A stretch of 64,000 bases of DNA from Mesorhizobium sp. LHD-90 (GTDB lineage Bacteria; Pseudomonadota; Alphaproteobacteria; Rhizobiales; Rhizobiaceae). The notes below the pieces were generated by a model. That model saw only the letters and a program-made list of their open reading frames with translations, did no database searches and had not been told where the DNA came from. The position numbers and the translations under genes were made by a program. Of the stretch, positions 15,780 to 25,700 are shown piece after piece (position 1 is the first letter of the stretch; the number at the start of each line of letters is the position of its first letter). The stretch is from assembly GCF_030929505.1 (NCBI RefSeq), contig NZ_JAVFVV010000008.1, positions 124,001-188,000 of the forward strand. Reading direction: 5' to 3'.

Positions 15780-16598
15780 ATGGAAAAGATCACCGATTGG
15801 GACGATGCCTACGCCAACCGCGCCTACATCAACGACGCAGATATCATCGTCGACGGGTGGCCGGTCGATGCCAAAACCTTCCGCGACACGCTTTCGCGGC
15901 AGGGCCGCATGCGCGCCGACATCGCCTACGGCCCGCATCCGCGCAACCGGCTGGACCTGTTCTTGCCTGAAGGAAAGCCACTAGGGCTGGTGGTAATCGT
16001 TCACGGTGGCTACTGGATGTTGTTCGACAGCAAGACCTTTTCGCATCTGGCCAAGGGCGCGGTCGAGCGAGGCTTCGCGGTCGCCGTGCCGAGCTATGTG
16101 CTGTGCCCGGAAGCCCGCATTTCCGACATCACCAGGCAGATCGGCGACGCCATTTCCGTCGCCGCAAAAGAAATCGGCGGCCCAGTTCATCTCACCGGCC
16201 ATTCCGCCGGCGGGCATCTGGTCTCGCGCATGGTCTCGGCGACCTCGCCGCTTTCGGGTAACCTGTTGTCCCGGCTGCGAAAAACCGTCTCTATTTCTGG
16301 TGTCCACGACCTGCGCCCGCTGCTCAACACCAGGATGGTCGAAACGCTGAAGCTGGACTTGGCCGAGTCCGAACGCGAGAGCCCGGCCCTGCTTTCGCCT
16401 CTCGACGGGACAAAGATCACCTTCTGGGTCGGCGGCGACGAGCGCCCGGAATTCGTGCGCCAGACGCAATTGATGCAGGACGCTTGGAGCGGCGTGACGC
16501 CGGACATCGTCATCGAGCCGGCAAAACACCATTTTAGCGTCATCGAAGGGCTGACCGACCCCAACCATGCTCTGGTCCGTTCGCTGCTTGCCCTGTAA
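15780..16598 (+). CDS. Alpha/beta hydrolase, arylformamidase (kynurenine formamidase)-like
   Basis: This 272-residue serine hydrolase has an HGGYW oxyanion motif at residues 75-79 and the nucleophile elbow GHSAGGH with Ser142. The probable catalytic His is in AKHHFSVIEGL near residue 247. This is the layout of eukaryotic-type arylformamidases, which hydrolyse N-formylkynurenine. Related carboxylesterases share it, and no kynureninase or tryptophan dioxygenase is nearby, so the substrate is uncertain. A GAGAG site precedes the ATG. The next gene begins 29 bases downstream on the same strand. Confidence 0.82.
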   Translation: MEKITDWDDAYANRAYINDADIIVDGWPVDAKTFRDTLSRQGRMRADIAYGPHPRNRLDLFLPEGKPLGLVVIVHGGYWMLFDSKTFSHLAKGAVERGFAVAVPSYVLCPEARISDITRQIGDAISVAAKEIGGPVHLTGHSAGGHLVSRMVSATSPLSGNLLSRLRKTVSISGVHDLRPLLNTRMVETLKLDLAESERESPALLSPLDGTKITFWVGGDERPEFVRQTQLMQDAWSGVTPDIVIEPAKHHFSVIEGLTDPNHALVRSLLAL

Positions 16599-16627
16599 GA
16601 AGGGTCGCGTAGACAACCGGAGTTTCC

Positions 16628-16864
16628 ATGCGAGCCGTCTTCGTCCAGCTTCAATGCGTTCCGGGCAAGACCTATGAGGTCGCCAATGCCCTGTACGAAC
16701 GCGAGGTCGTGTCGGAACTCTATTCGACCAGCGGCGAGTACGACCTCTTGATGAAGATCTACCTCGAGGACGAGGTCGACATCGGCAAATTCATCAATGA
16801 AAACATCGCCAACGTGCCGGGCATCGTGCGCTCACTGACGACGCTGACTTTTACGGCGTTCTGA
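16628..16864 (+). CDS. Stand-alone Lrp/AsnC ligand-binding (RAM) domain protein
   Basis: This 78-residue protein corresponds to only the C-terminal RAM domain of Lrp/AsnC regulators, without a DNA-binding helix-turn-helix. It begins MRAVFVQLQCVPGKTYEVA and contains the family core SGEYDLLMKIYLED and PGIVRSLTTLTFTAF. Such SraA-like proteins form oligomeric rings and may sense amino acids or modulate full-length Lrp proteins. GGAG lies 5 bases before the ATG. It is probably cotranscribed with the hydrolase upstream and converges on ccmC. Confidence 0.88.
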   Translation: MRAVFVQLQCVPGKTYEVANALYEREVVSELYSTSGEYDLLMKIYLEDEVDIGKFINENIANVPGIVRSLTTLTFTAF

Positions 16865-16873
16865 GCGAACCGT

Positions 16874-17668
16874 CTACGAGACCGTTCTGACTGCGGCCCC
16901 ACGCTCGGCGCGGCGGGCCGCGATCTGCCGCATGGCAGCGACGCGGCGGCCAAGGATCTCATTGCGCATCGCCATCAGGTGCAACGCAAAGAACAGCACC
17001 GTGAAACCGACCGCCATCACCAGCAGCGGCCACAACAGGCTCGGATGGATGGTCGGTCCGTCGAGGCGGATCACCGAGGCGGGCTGGTGCAGCGTGTTCC
17101 ACCATTCGACCGAGAACTTAATGATGGGGATGTTGACGAAGCCCACCAGCGTGATGATCGCCGCGGCGCGGGCCGAGCGCGCCGGATCGTCGAGCGCCCG
17201 CGTCAGCGCGATGATGCCGAGATACATCAGGAACAGCACGAAAACGGAGGTGAGGCGGGCGTCCCATACCCACCAGGTGCCCCACATCGGCTTGCCCCAG
17301 ATCGAGCCCGTGAGCAGCGCCAGCACGGTGAATGCAGCGCCGATCGGTGCGGCGGACTTCAGCGCGACATCGGCGAGCGGGTGACGCCAGACCAGGGTGC
17401 CTACCGCCGAGATCGCCATCAGCGTGTAACACATCATCGACAGCCAGGCGAACGGCACGTGGATATACATGATCCGCACCGTGATGCCTTGCTGATAGTC
17501 TCCAGGCGCGGTGAAGGACAGATAAAGGCCGAAGGCAAGCAGAAGCACCGAAGCGGCGACAAGCCACGGCAGCAACCGGCCGGCAAGCATCAGGAACCGC
17601 GTCGGATTGGCGAGTTCTGTCCACCACCCCGTGCCGGAAACCCTGTCGCTGCCGCTTGTCTCGCTCAT
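16874..17668 (-). CDS. ccmC: Heme ABC exporter permease CcmC (cytochrome c maturation)
   Basis: This 264-residue membrane protein of system I cytochrome c biogenesis presents heme to CcmE on the periplasmic face. The tryptophan-rich WWD-type signature is visible as WGKPMWGTWWVWDARLTS, and about six membrane segments are predicted. Conserved His residues lie in YIHVPFAW and in the TIHPSLLWPL segment. It normally lies in ccmABCDG, but here no other ccm gene is adjacent: an unrelated gene converges on its 3' end and ndvA lies upstream. Either the ccm set is dispersed or the partners are elsewhere in the genome. Confidence 0.92.
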   Translation of the reverse strand: MSETSGSDRVSGTGWWTELANPTRFLMLAGRLLPWLVAASVLLLAFGLYLSFTAPGDYQQGITVRIMYIHVPFAWLSMMCYTLMAISAVGTLVWRHPLADVALKSAAPIGAAFTVLALLTGSIWGKPMWGTWWVWDARLTSVFVLFLMYLGIIALTRALDDPARSARAAAIITLVGFVNIPIIKFSVEWWNTLHQPASVIRLDGPTIHPSLLWPLLVMAVGFTVLFFALHLMAMRNEILGRRVAAMRQIAARRAERGAAVRTVS

Positions 17669-17756
17669 CGGCTTTACATAGCCCGCGCGCCGTATCGCCG
17701 CAACGCGACGAAAGGTCGAAGCTGCTTTCCGTTCCGCCTACGGTTCCCGCGCAGCC

Positions 17757-19532
17757 TCAGGCAGCCTCGTCCTTCAGCGAGATGCGGCTCAAGCGGCGGA
17801 CCTGGTCATCCGACAGCAGGCCGCCGGCGCGCAGCAGCGCGGCGAAGCGGCCGTTCCTCGCCGACAGTTCGCCGAAGCCGCCCATCTCGACGACGCGGCC
17901 CTTGTCCATGAAGATCACGAGATCGGCGTCGCGCACGGTGGTCAGCCGGTGCGCGATGATGAACGTCGTGCGGCCCTTGCGCAACGCGTCGATGGCGTCC
18001 TTGACGCGAGCCTCGGTCTCCACGTCGAGGGCGCTGGTCGCCTCGTCGAGGACGAGGATAGGCGCGTTCTTCAGAATGGCGCGGGCGATTGCCACGCGCT
18101 GGCGCTCGCCGCCCGACAGGTGGCCGCCACGCTCGCCGACCCGGGTGTCATAACCTTCGCTCTTGGCGAGGATGAACTCCTGTGCGGCGGCCGCCTCGGC
18201 GGCGGCGTGGATCTCGACATTGCGCGCGCTGTCGCGCCCGATGCGGATGTTGTCCTCGATCGAGCGGTTGAAAAGGCCGGCATCCTGGAACACCGCGGCG
18301 ATCGACTGCCGCAGCGAATGCTTGGTCACCGTGGCGATGTCGGTGCCATCGATCAGGATGCGGCCGTGCCTGGGCGTGTGCACGCGCTGCAGGAGGTTGA
18401 TGAGCGTCGTCTTGCCCGCGCCGGTCGGGCCGACGATGGCAACCGTCTGGCCTGCCTTCACCTCGAAGGAAACGTCCTCGAGGCCTTCGCCGGTATCGGG
18501 GAAGGCGAAGCTGACATCGTCGAACCGCACCTGGCCGCTGACGTTCTCCAGTTCGCGGAGGCCTTCCGGCTCGGCGGCGACCGCGGCGGCCTGCTCCAGA
18601 TCATAGAACGCCTCGAGCTTGGCGCGCGCCTCGAAGATCTGGTTGGCAAAGGCCGAAAGCTGGTCCAGCCTGCTGATCAGCAGCGTAGCGAAGCCGGTGA
18701 AGGCGACGATGTCGCCGATGCGCAACTGGCCGCTCTGCACGAGCAGCGCGCCGATCAAAAGCACGACCATCATCGAGATCGTCGCCGACAGCCGATGCAG
18801 TGCGCTGGCCAGCGCCCACCAGTCGAGCACCGGGAACTGCGCGTCGAGCAGGCGGCGCGTGTAGGTCTTGAGCGCCTCGGTCTCCTGTGTGACGCGGTTG
18901 TAGCTCTGCAGCACGGTGACGTTGCTCACAGAATCGGTGACGTGGGAGACGACCTCGTGGAAGTGCGTCTCGACACGCGCCTGGCCGTCCTTGGTCTTGC
19001 GCATCACCAGCCGGCCGACCGCGACATAGACCACGCCGAGCATCAGCAGCACACCGGACATGCGCAGATCCATGGCCATGGCCGTCGGGATGAGCAGCAG
19101 CAGCGCGACGGCCGTCGACAGGTGGGTGCGCATGAATTCCAGCCAGAGGGCGAACAGCGTCTCGACGGCGCGCAAGAGCGTGTGGAGGGCGTTGGAGGTG
19201 CCCCGCTTTTGATGCCAGGAGAGCGGCATTGAGATGACCCGCTCGAAGGATTCGCACAGCACCGAAACACGGCGCGCATGCGCCAGGCGGTCGGCGCCAC
19301 GCGCGACCAGAACGAATGCGACGATGTTGAAGGCGCCGAGCCCGGCCCAGAGCGCGAGCGAGTCGACGAGGTCGTCCTTGTTGGCGATGGCGTCGATGAT
19401 CTGACCGAACAGAACGGGCTCGGCGATGGTGACCATGCCAAGCGCGACATTGGCGGCGCAAATCAGCGCCACCTTGTGCTTTTCAGCCGCAAGGTACCTC
19501 AGCGCCCGCCAGTACACCTCAAACAAAGTCAC
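17757..19532 (-). CDS. ndvA: Cyclic beta-1,2-glucan exporter NdvA/ChvA (ABC ATPase-permease fusion)
   Basis: This 591-residue half-transporter has an N-terminal six-helix membrane domain and a C-terminal ATPase. Walker A (GPTGAGKTT) is near residue 367, the signature LSGGERQRVAIARA near 470 and Walker B (ILVLDEATSALD) near 488. The N-terminal MTLFEVYWRALRYLAAEKHK is characteristic of NdvA/ChvA. It exports cyclic beta-1,2-glucan from the cytoplasm to the periplasm, needed for osmoadaptation and for plant or animal host interaction. It lies downstream of ndvB on the same strand with a 221-bp gap, so it may have its own promoter. Confidence 0.96.
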   Translation of the reverse strand: MTLFEVYWRALRYLAAEKHKVALICAANVALGMVTIAEPVLFGQIIDAIANKDDLVDSLALWAGLGAFNIVAFVLVARGADRLAHARRVSVLCESFERVISMPLSWHQKRGTSNALHTLLRAVETLFALWLEFMRTHLSTAVALLLLIPTAMAMDLRMSGVLLMLGVVYVAVGRLVMRKTKDGQARVETHFHEVVSHVTDSVSNVTVLQSYNRVTQETEALKTYTRRLLDAQFPVLDWWALASALHRLSATISMMVVLLIGALLVQSGQLRIGDIVAFTGFATLLISRLDQLSAFANQIFEARAKLEAFYDLEQAAAVAAEPEGLRELENVSGQVRFDDVSFAFPDTGEGLEDVSFEVKAGQTVAIVGPTGAGKTTLINLLQRVHTPRHGRILIDGTDIATVTKHSLRQSIAAVFQDAGLFNRSIEDNIRIGRDSARNVEIHAAAEAAAAQEFILAKSEGYDTRVGERGGHLSGGERQRVAIARAILKNAPILVLDEATSALDVETEARVKDAIDALRKGRTTFIIAHRLTTVRDADLVIFMDKGRVVEMGGFGELSARNGRFAALLRAGGLLSDDQVRRLSRISLKDEAA

Positions 19533-19753
19533 GTGATTACCTCATACGTGAAACATTGTGCGTTGCAGCAATCCGGGAAGACGTACTGGCTGCGGCTCCG
19601 CACTTCAATGGCCGACTACACATCGGGTTCCCCCAAATCGAACAAAAGATCACAACATCGCGCAACTTTTCGTGATCGGATAACGATTTGAGATATAAGG
19701 AAAAATGGCCACGCTGCGGCAGAATAATGGCGGATTCTGACCGATTTGTGATC

Positions 19754-22700
19754 TTAGCCTTTGGCACCCTTCAGTTGTATGACGTTCGACCGTTCGTCGG
19801 CCTGAGGCCGTTTCTCCAGGCGGAAGCGCCCCGCCTTCGCCTTCTTGCCATTGACCTGAACGTTCACCTTGCCCGTGCCGGCCTCGCGCGAGACCTTTAT
19901 CTCGTAGCGCTTCCCTGCAACGGTCAGCGTCGCCGAGAAACCGTCCCAGGCGTCGGGAATCGCTGGTTCCACAAGCACTTCGTCGCCCTTGCGGGTGATG
20001 CCGAGAATGCCTTCCACCGCCGCGCGATAGAGCCAGCCGGCCGAGCCCGTGTACCAGGTCCAGCCGCCGCGCCCGCCTTTGTCGTCGCTTGAATAGACGT
20101 CCGCGGCAACGACGTAGGGCTCGACGCGATAGCGCTCAGCCGCCGCCTCGTCCGTTGCGTGGTTGATCGGATTGAGCATGCGGAAGCAGCGCCACGCGTC
20201 GTCCGTCCGCCCCATTCTTGCCAGAGCGATGACGAACCAGGTCGCCGCATGCGTGTACTGGCCGCCGTTCTCGCGCACGCCCGGCGGATAGCTTTTTATG
20301 TAGCCGGGCTCTTTCTTAGTCTTCGAGAAGGCCGGTGTGAACAGCTTGACGATGTCGAGTTCGGGATCGACCAGCCGTTCGTACGCCGACTGCATCGCCT
20401 GCTCCGAGCGCTCGCGGTCGCCGCCGGCCAATACGCTCCATGACTGCGCGATGGAATCGATCTGGCATTCGTCCGATTTGTGCGAACCGAGCGGCGAGCC
20501 GTCGTCATAGCTTCCGCGCCTGTACCATTCCCCGTCCCAGGCGGAATGTTCGAGCGCCTTCTTCAGCTTGGCCGCATGGCTTTGCCACTTCGTCGCGTTC
20601 GCGGCGTCTCCGCGGTCGCGCGCGATCGGCGAAAAGTCGCCCAGCACCTTGAGCAGGAACCAGCCCAGCCAGACGCTTTCACCCTTGCCGTGGAGACCGA
20701 CGCCATTCATGCCGTCGTTCCAGTCGCCGCCGAGGATGAGCGGCAGCCCGCTTTCGGCCGACCGGGAAATCGCGAGATTGAGAGCGCGCGCGCAATGCTC
20801 GTAAAGTGTCGCGGTCTCGCGTGTCGGCTCTGGCGTGAAGAAGGCGTCGTGCTCCCCTTCCTTGAGAACCTGGCCCGAGATGAACGGCACCTTCCTGTCG
20901 AGGATTGCCCGATCGCCGGTCACGTCGACGAAATGGGCGGTCGCATAGGCCAGCCAGACGACGTCATCCGAGATCGTCGTTCGCACGCCGGCGCCTGTGC
21001 GCGGCAGCCACCAGTGCTGTACGTCGCCCTCCGGGAACTGGCGCGATGCCGCATTGAGCACCTGCTCACGCGCGAGGCTCGGATCGTGAAGGAGGAAGGC
21101 CAGCGTATCCTGCAACTGGTCGCGGAACCCGAAGGCGCCGCTCGCCTGGTAAAAGGCCGAGCGCGCACGGATGCGGCAGGCGAGGCTTTGATAGGGGAGC
21201 CAGTTGTTGACCATCGCATCGAGGCTCTTGTCCGGCGTCTCGACCTGCAGCGTGTCGAGGAAGCCGCGCCAAGTCGCCTCGTTTTCGGCCAGACGTTCGT
21301 CGAAATCCTTGGCCCGGTGGCGCGCGACAAGCATGCCCGCTTCTTCGGGCGAGCCGGAATCGCCGATCAGCCAGATAACCGTAGCCTCCGCGCCCGGCGC
21401 GATCTCGATCTCGCGCGCCATGGCGGCGCAAGGATCGAGCCCGGCCTCGACCCTGCCCGAGAGCGCCAGCCCGCCGGCAGCAGCCGCCGGCCACTCCACC
21501 GAGCCTTGCGGCCCAATGAATTCGCCACGGTCGGTGGTCAAAGACTGAGCCTTCTCGTCGCTCGCCAGGAAGGCAAATCGGTCGGAGAAATCCAGGCTGT
21601 AGGGATTGCGGGCGAGCAAGGCGCCAGTCTCGGTATCGATCGACGGCACGATATTCGGCGCTGAAAGCGCGCGATTGTTGCCCAGCACCCATTCGGCATA
21701 GGCGTAGACGGTGACCTTGGCTTCCAGCGAGCCGGTGTTGCGCAGTTTCAGCCGCGCCACCTTCACCGGATCCTTGGGATCGACCACCTGCGTCAGTTCG
21801 AGCGACAGCGTGCCTCGCTTGGCGAGGAATGTGCTGTGGCCTTGGCCGTGCCTGGCCTCATAGGTCATCGCCGGATCGCGGGCCACCGCCGCGAATGGCG
21901 AAAACAGTCTGCGGCTGGCGTGGTCGTAGGCATAGATGGCCTCGCCGGGGCGGTTGACAACCGGGTCGTTCGACCACGGCGTCAACTGGAAGTCGCGACT
22001 ATTTCGGCTCCAGGTGAAGGACGCGCCTTCGGCGGAGGTGTGGAAGCCGAAGGACTGATTGGCAATGACATTGATCCAGGGCTGCGGCGTGGTGCGCGTT
22101 CCGGCAAGCCGCACGACATAGTCGCGGCCGCCGTCGGCGAAACCGCCGAAACCGTTCCAGAATTCCAGCCCGGAACCGTCAGCGGCGATATCCCGTCCCT
22201 CAATGCGGACCGGCAAACGGCCGTCGTCCACGCCGGCGGCCAGTTGCGCGGCCGCGATCTGAGCGTCGCGCGCTTTGAGCGCCTCGGCTTCGGCGCGCTC
22301 CACCTGATCGAATACGGTGCCGTTGCGCGTGTGCAGCACGATCCGCGCCACGGATAGCAGAGTCCGGTAGGATTCCTCGTCCATCAGGTCGCGCCGGACG
22401 GCGAAAATATGCTGGCGCGGCCCGAGCTCCGTGCCACGCAAACGGCTGTTCTCGCAAAGCGATTCGATCGCCTGCTGCAGGTCCTGCACATAGGACGCCG
22501 CCTGCTCGTTGAGTATCACCAGATCGGCGACCATGCCTCTGGCGCGCATGTATTCCTGATAGCGGAGCGCCTGCGCGACGATTTCCAGGTCGGCGACATC
22601 GCCGATGCGCACGGTGAAGATCGGGAAATCGCCGGAGATCGCCATCGGCCACAGCGTCGACTGCTTTCCAAGGCCCGCCGAGATCGTGTCCGGGGCGGCG

Positions 22701-25700
22701 CGCAGGAACGGATCCGGATAGATCAGGTAGCGCGCCAGGCGCTGAATGTTGGAGGCGTCGGCGAGACTCAGCCCCATATGGCGGGTCTGCACCTGCGAGC
22801 GCGTCCAGGACAGCATGGCCTGGCGGGCAAAACTGTCGGGGTGGTCGAGCAGCGCGACCATGGCATCCAGCTCGCCGCGATTGGCGCCGACCACCGTCCA
22901 GAACGTCAACTGCACCTTCTTGTTGGCAGGCACGCGCACACGCCGCCGCAGTGCCATGATCGGATCGAGCACGAAGCCGGCACCGCCGCCCAGCGCTGCG
23001 CCGCGGTCGAACGCGGCCGGATCGGCGATGGTGCGGCCTCGGCCGATGAAGGCACGGCGGTCCGTCTCCGCCTCGGTCTCGCGGGAAACGCCCGAAGCGT
23101 CGGAAACGAAATGCGCCGCCTCGATGTCCGGCTCGTTCGACGCCCGCTTGCGGCGGCGCGCGAAGATGGTGTTGCCACCTCGTCCGATCTCGGTCTCGAC
23201 GAACATCTTCGAGAACAGCGGATGCGCCACGTCGTTGGCGTCCAGCCCCAGCACGAATTCGGCGAAGGAGGTCACCTCGATGTGGCGGTCGACGTCGCCG
23301 TCATTGTAGATGCTGATCCGCCTGCCTTCGCCATTGCCTTCCGACACGACGATGCATTCCAGCTCGGAGCGCAGCGTGCCGACGGTCTTGTTAAAGGTCG
23401 CCTTGTCGTCGGTGAAATGAGCAAAGACTTTTTCGCCCGCGGCGCGGCGCGGCTCGACGGTGGCCGACCACCAGTCGCCGGTCTCCACGTCGCGCAGGAA
23501 GATGAAGGAGCCGTCGCGATCCTCGGACGGATCGCCTCGCCAGCGGGTGATCGCCAGATCCTGCCAGCGGCTGTAGCCGACGCCAGTGGCCGTCACCATC
23601 ACAGAGTAGCGACCGTTGGACATCAGGTTGGTGGCGCGCAGCGCATGCGCCGGGTTGAGAATGGTGCGGCTGTCGTTGCTGGTCTCGTCCGGCTCGACGC
23701 CGACCTCGTCGTCGGCCTCGGTGCGCACGGTGGCCACCGGAATGTCGCGCGGCGCCTTTTCCTGCAGCAGCAGTTCGGCCGCCTCGATCACCGGATCGCT
23801 GTGGAAGCGGTCGCGCAGTCTTCCCTCGAAGATGCCGTTGGCGACCGCCGCGATCGACATGCCCTGGTGGTGGGCATAATAGTTGTAGACGATCGCATGG
23901 TCGGTGCCCTCCGGCACGCGCTGCGGGGTAAAGTCCACCGCATCGTGGAAGCCATAGCGCCCGAGCGCACCGATGGAACGCAGCCGTTCGAGGTTGCGGA
24001 CCGCTTCGCGGGGCATGAACTGCGCCGCAAGAATTGTCGCATAGGGGGCGATCACGGTGTTCTGCGCAAGACCGCGTTTCAGGCCGAGGCCCGGCACTCC
24101 AAAATTCGTGTACTGGTAGGTCATCTCGCGGTCGCGCGCGTTGTAGGCGGCTTCCGAGATGCCCCACGGAATGCGCTTCGATCGCCCATATTGGATCTGG
24201 CGGTGGACGATCAGCTTGTTGGTCTGGTTGAGGATGCCGCCTTGCGGCTCTTTCATCACCAGCGGCGGCATCAAATATTCGAACATCGAGCCGGACCACG
24301 AAAGCAGCGCGCCCTTGAAGCCGATCTCGACGATCGGCCGGCCGAGCCGGAACCAGTGGTCGGTCGGGATATCGCCCTTGGCGATGGCGAACAGGCTGGT
24401 TAGGCGCGCTTCCGAGGCGAGAAGATCGTAGCAGGCCTCGTCGAGCTGATGCTGCTCGACCCGGTAGCCGATCGACAGGAGCTTGCGGTCCTGCCTCAGC
24501 AGGAAGGAGAAATTCATCTCGAAAGCGAATTTGCGTGTGCGGTCCCTGAGCTCGATCAGCTTGTCGCGCAAACCGTCGACTGCCTTGTCGTCGCTGTGCG
24601 CGTCATGCACATGCGCCTCGCAGGTCGCCAGCAGCTTCTCCGCCCAGTCGGAGAGCGCCTCGCTCTTCTGCGAATTGACCTCGGCATGCATGGCGCCAGC
24701 GAGCTTGCGGATCTCGCCCGCCAGCACGGTCAGGTTGATGGTGCGGATCGAGGCCATTTCCGGCTGACCCTTGATCGTCTCGACGGCGCGCTGGACGCCC
24801 TCGATGCGGTCGCGCAGACGCTGGCGCAGCGGCCGGAGCTGGCGTCGGTCGTCCGGCAGTTCGTCAAGCGTTTCATCGAGGATCGTGACGGTGTCGAGCA
24901 GGCCGTCGAACTCGCCCTGCAGATGCACGGACGGTGCTTCCGACCACTCGTTGCACGCGGCCGCCACCGCGACAAGGTGGCCGGCCAGATTGCCGCTGTC
25001 TACCGCCGAAATGTACAGCGGATAGAGCGGCCGCAGCGTGTTGGTCTCGTACCAGTTGTAGAGATGGCCCTTGAAGCGCTCCATACCCTCGATCGTCGTC
25101 ATGGTCTGGTCGATGCGGGTGACTGCTTCCGAAAGGCTGATCCAGCCGAAATCGCGCGCCGAGACGACGGACAGCAGGTAGACGCCGATATTGGTCGGCG
25201 AGGTGCGCGGCGCGACAACGGGGATCGGCGTTTCCTGGAAATTGTCGGGCGGCAGAAAATGCTGCTCGGCGGTGACGGTGGCTTCGAAATAGGCCCAGGT
25301 GCGCCTGGCGATCGCCCTCAGAGTCTTGCGGTCCGCGGTCGAAACCCGCAGCCGGTCCTCGGTTTCGGCCGAGCGGCTGATCAGCCAGGCGAAAGCCGGC
25401 GAGCCCGCCCAGAAGATGGCGAAGAAGAAGGCGACGAAGGCGCCGGTGGAATCCGCCATGACGGGAATGACCAGCCCGACAATGGCGACGATGACCGCGC
25501 CGTACATCATGCGGTAGTAGGAGATCAGCGTGTTGTCGCCGGATTTGTACGCCTGCGAGGCGGTGCGCCATTCCAGCATGTGCTTGCGGCTGACGAACAG
25601 GCGATAGAGCGTGCGGATGATGGCGTCGCCCATCATCCAGGCCGTATGGGCCATCAGAACGATCTTCAGCGCCACCATGGCGGTTGCGAACACCGCGTCG

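Noticed and set aside
22409-24403. 664-residue open frame on the plus strand inside ndvB
   Set aside because: Same as above; no start signal, no domain, wholly contained in ndvB.
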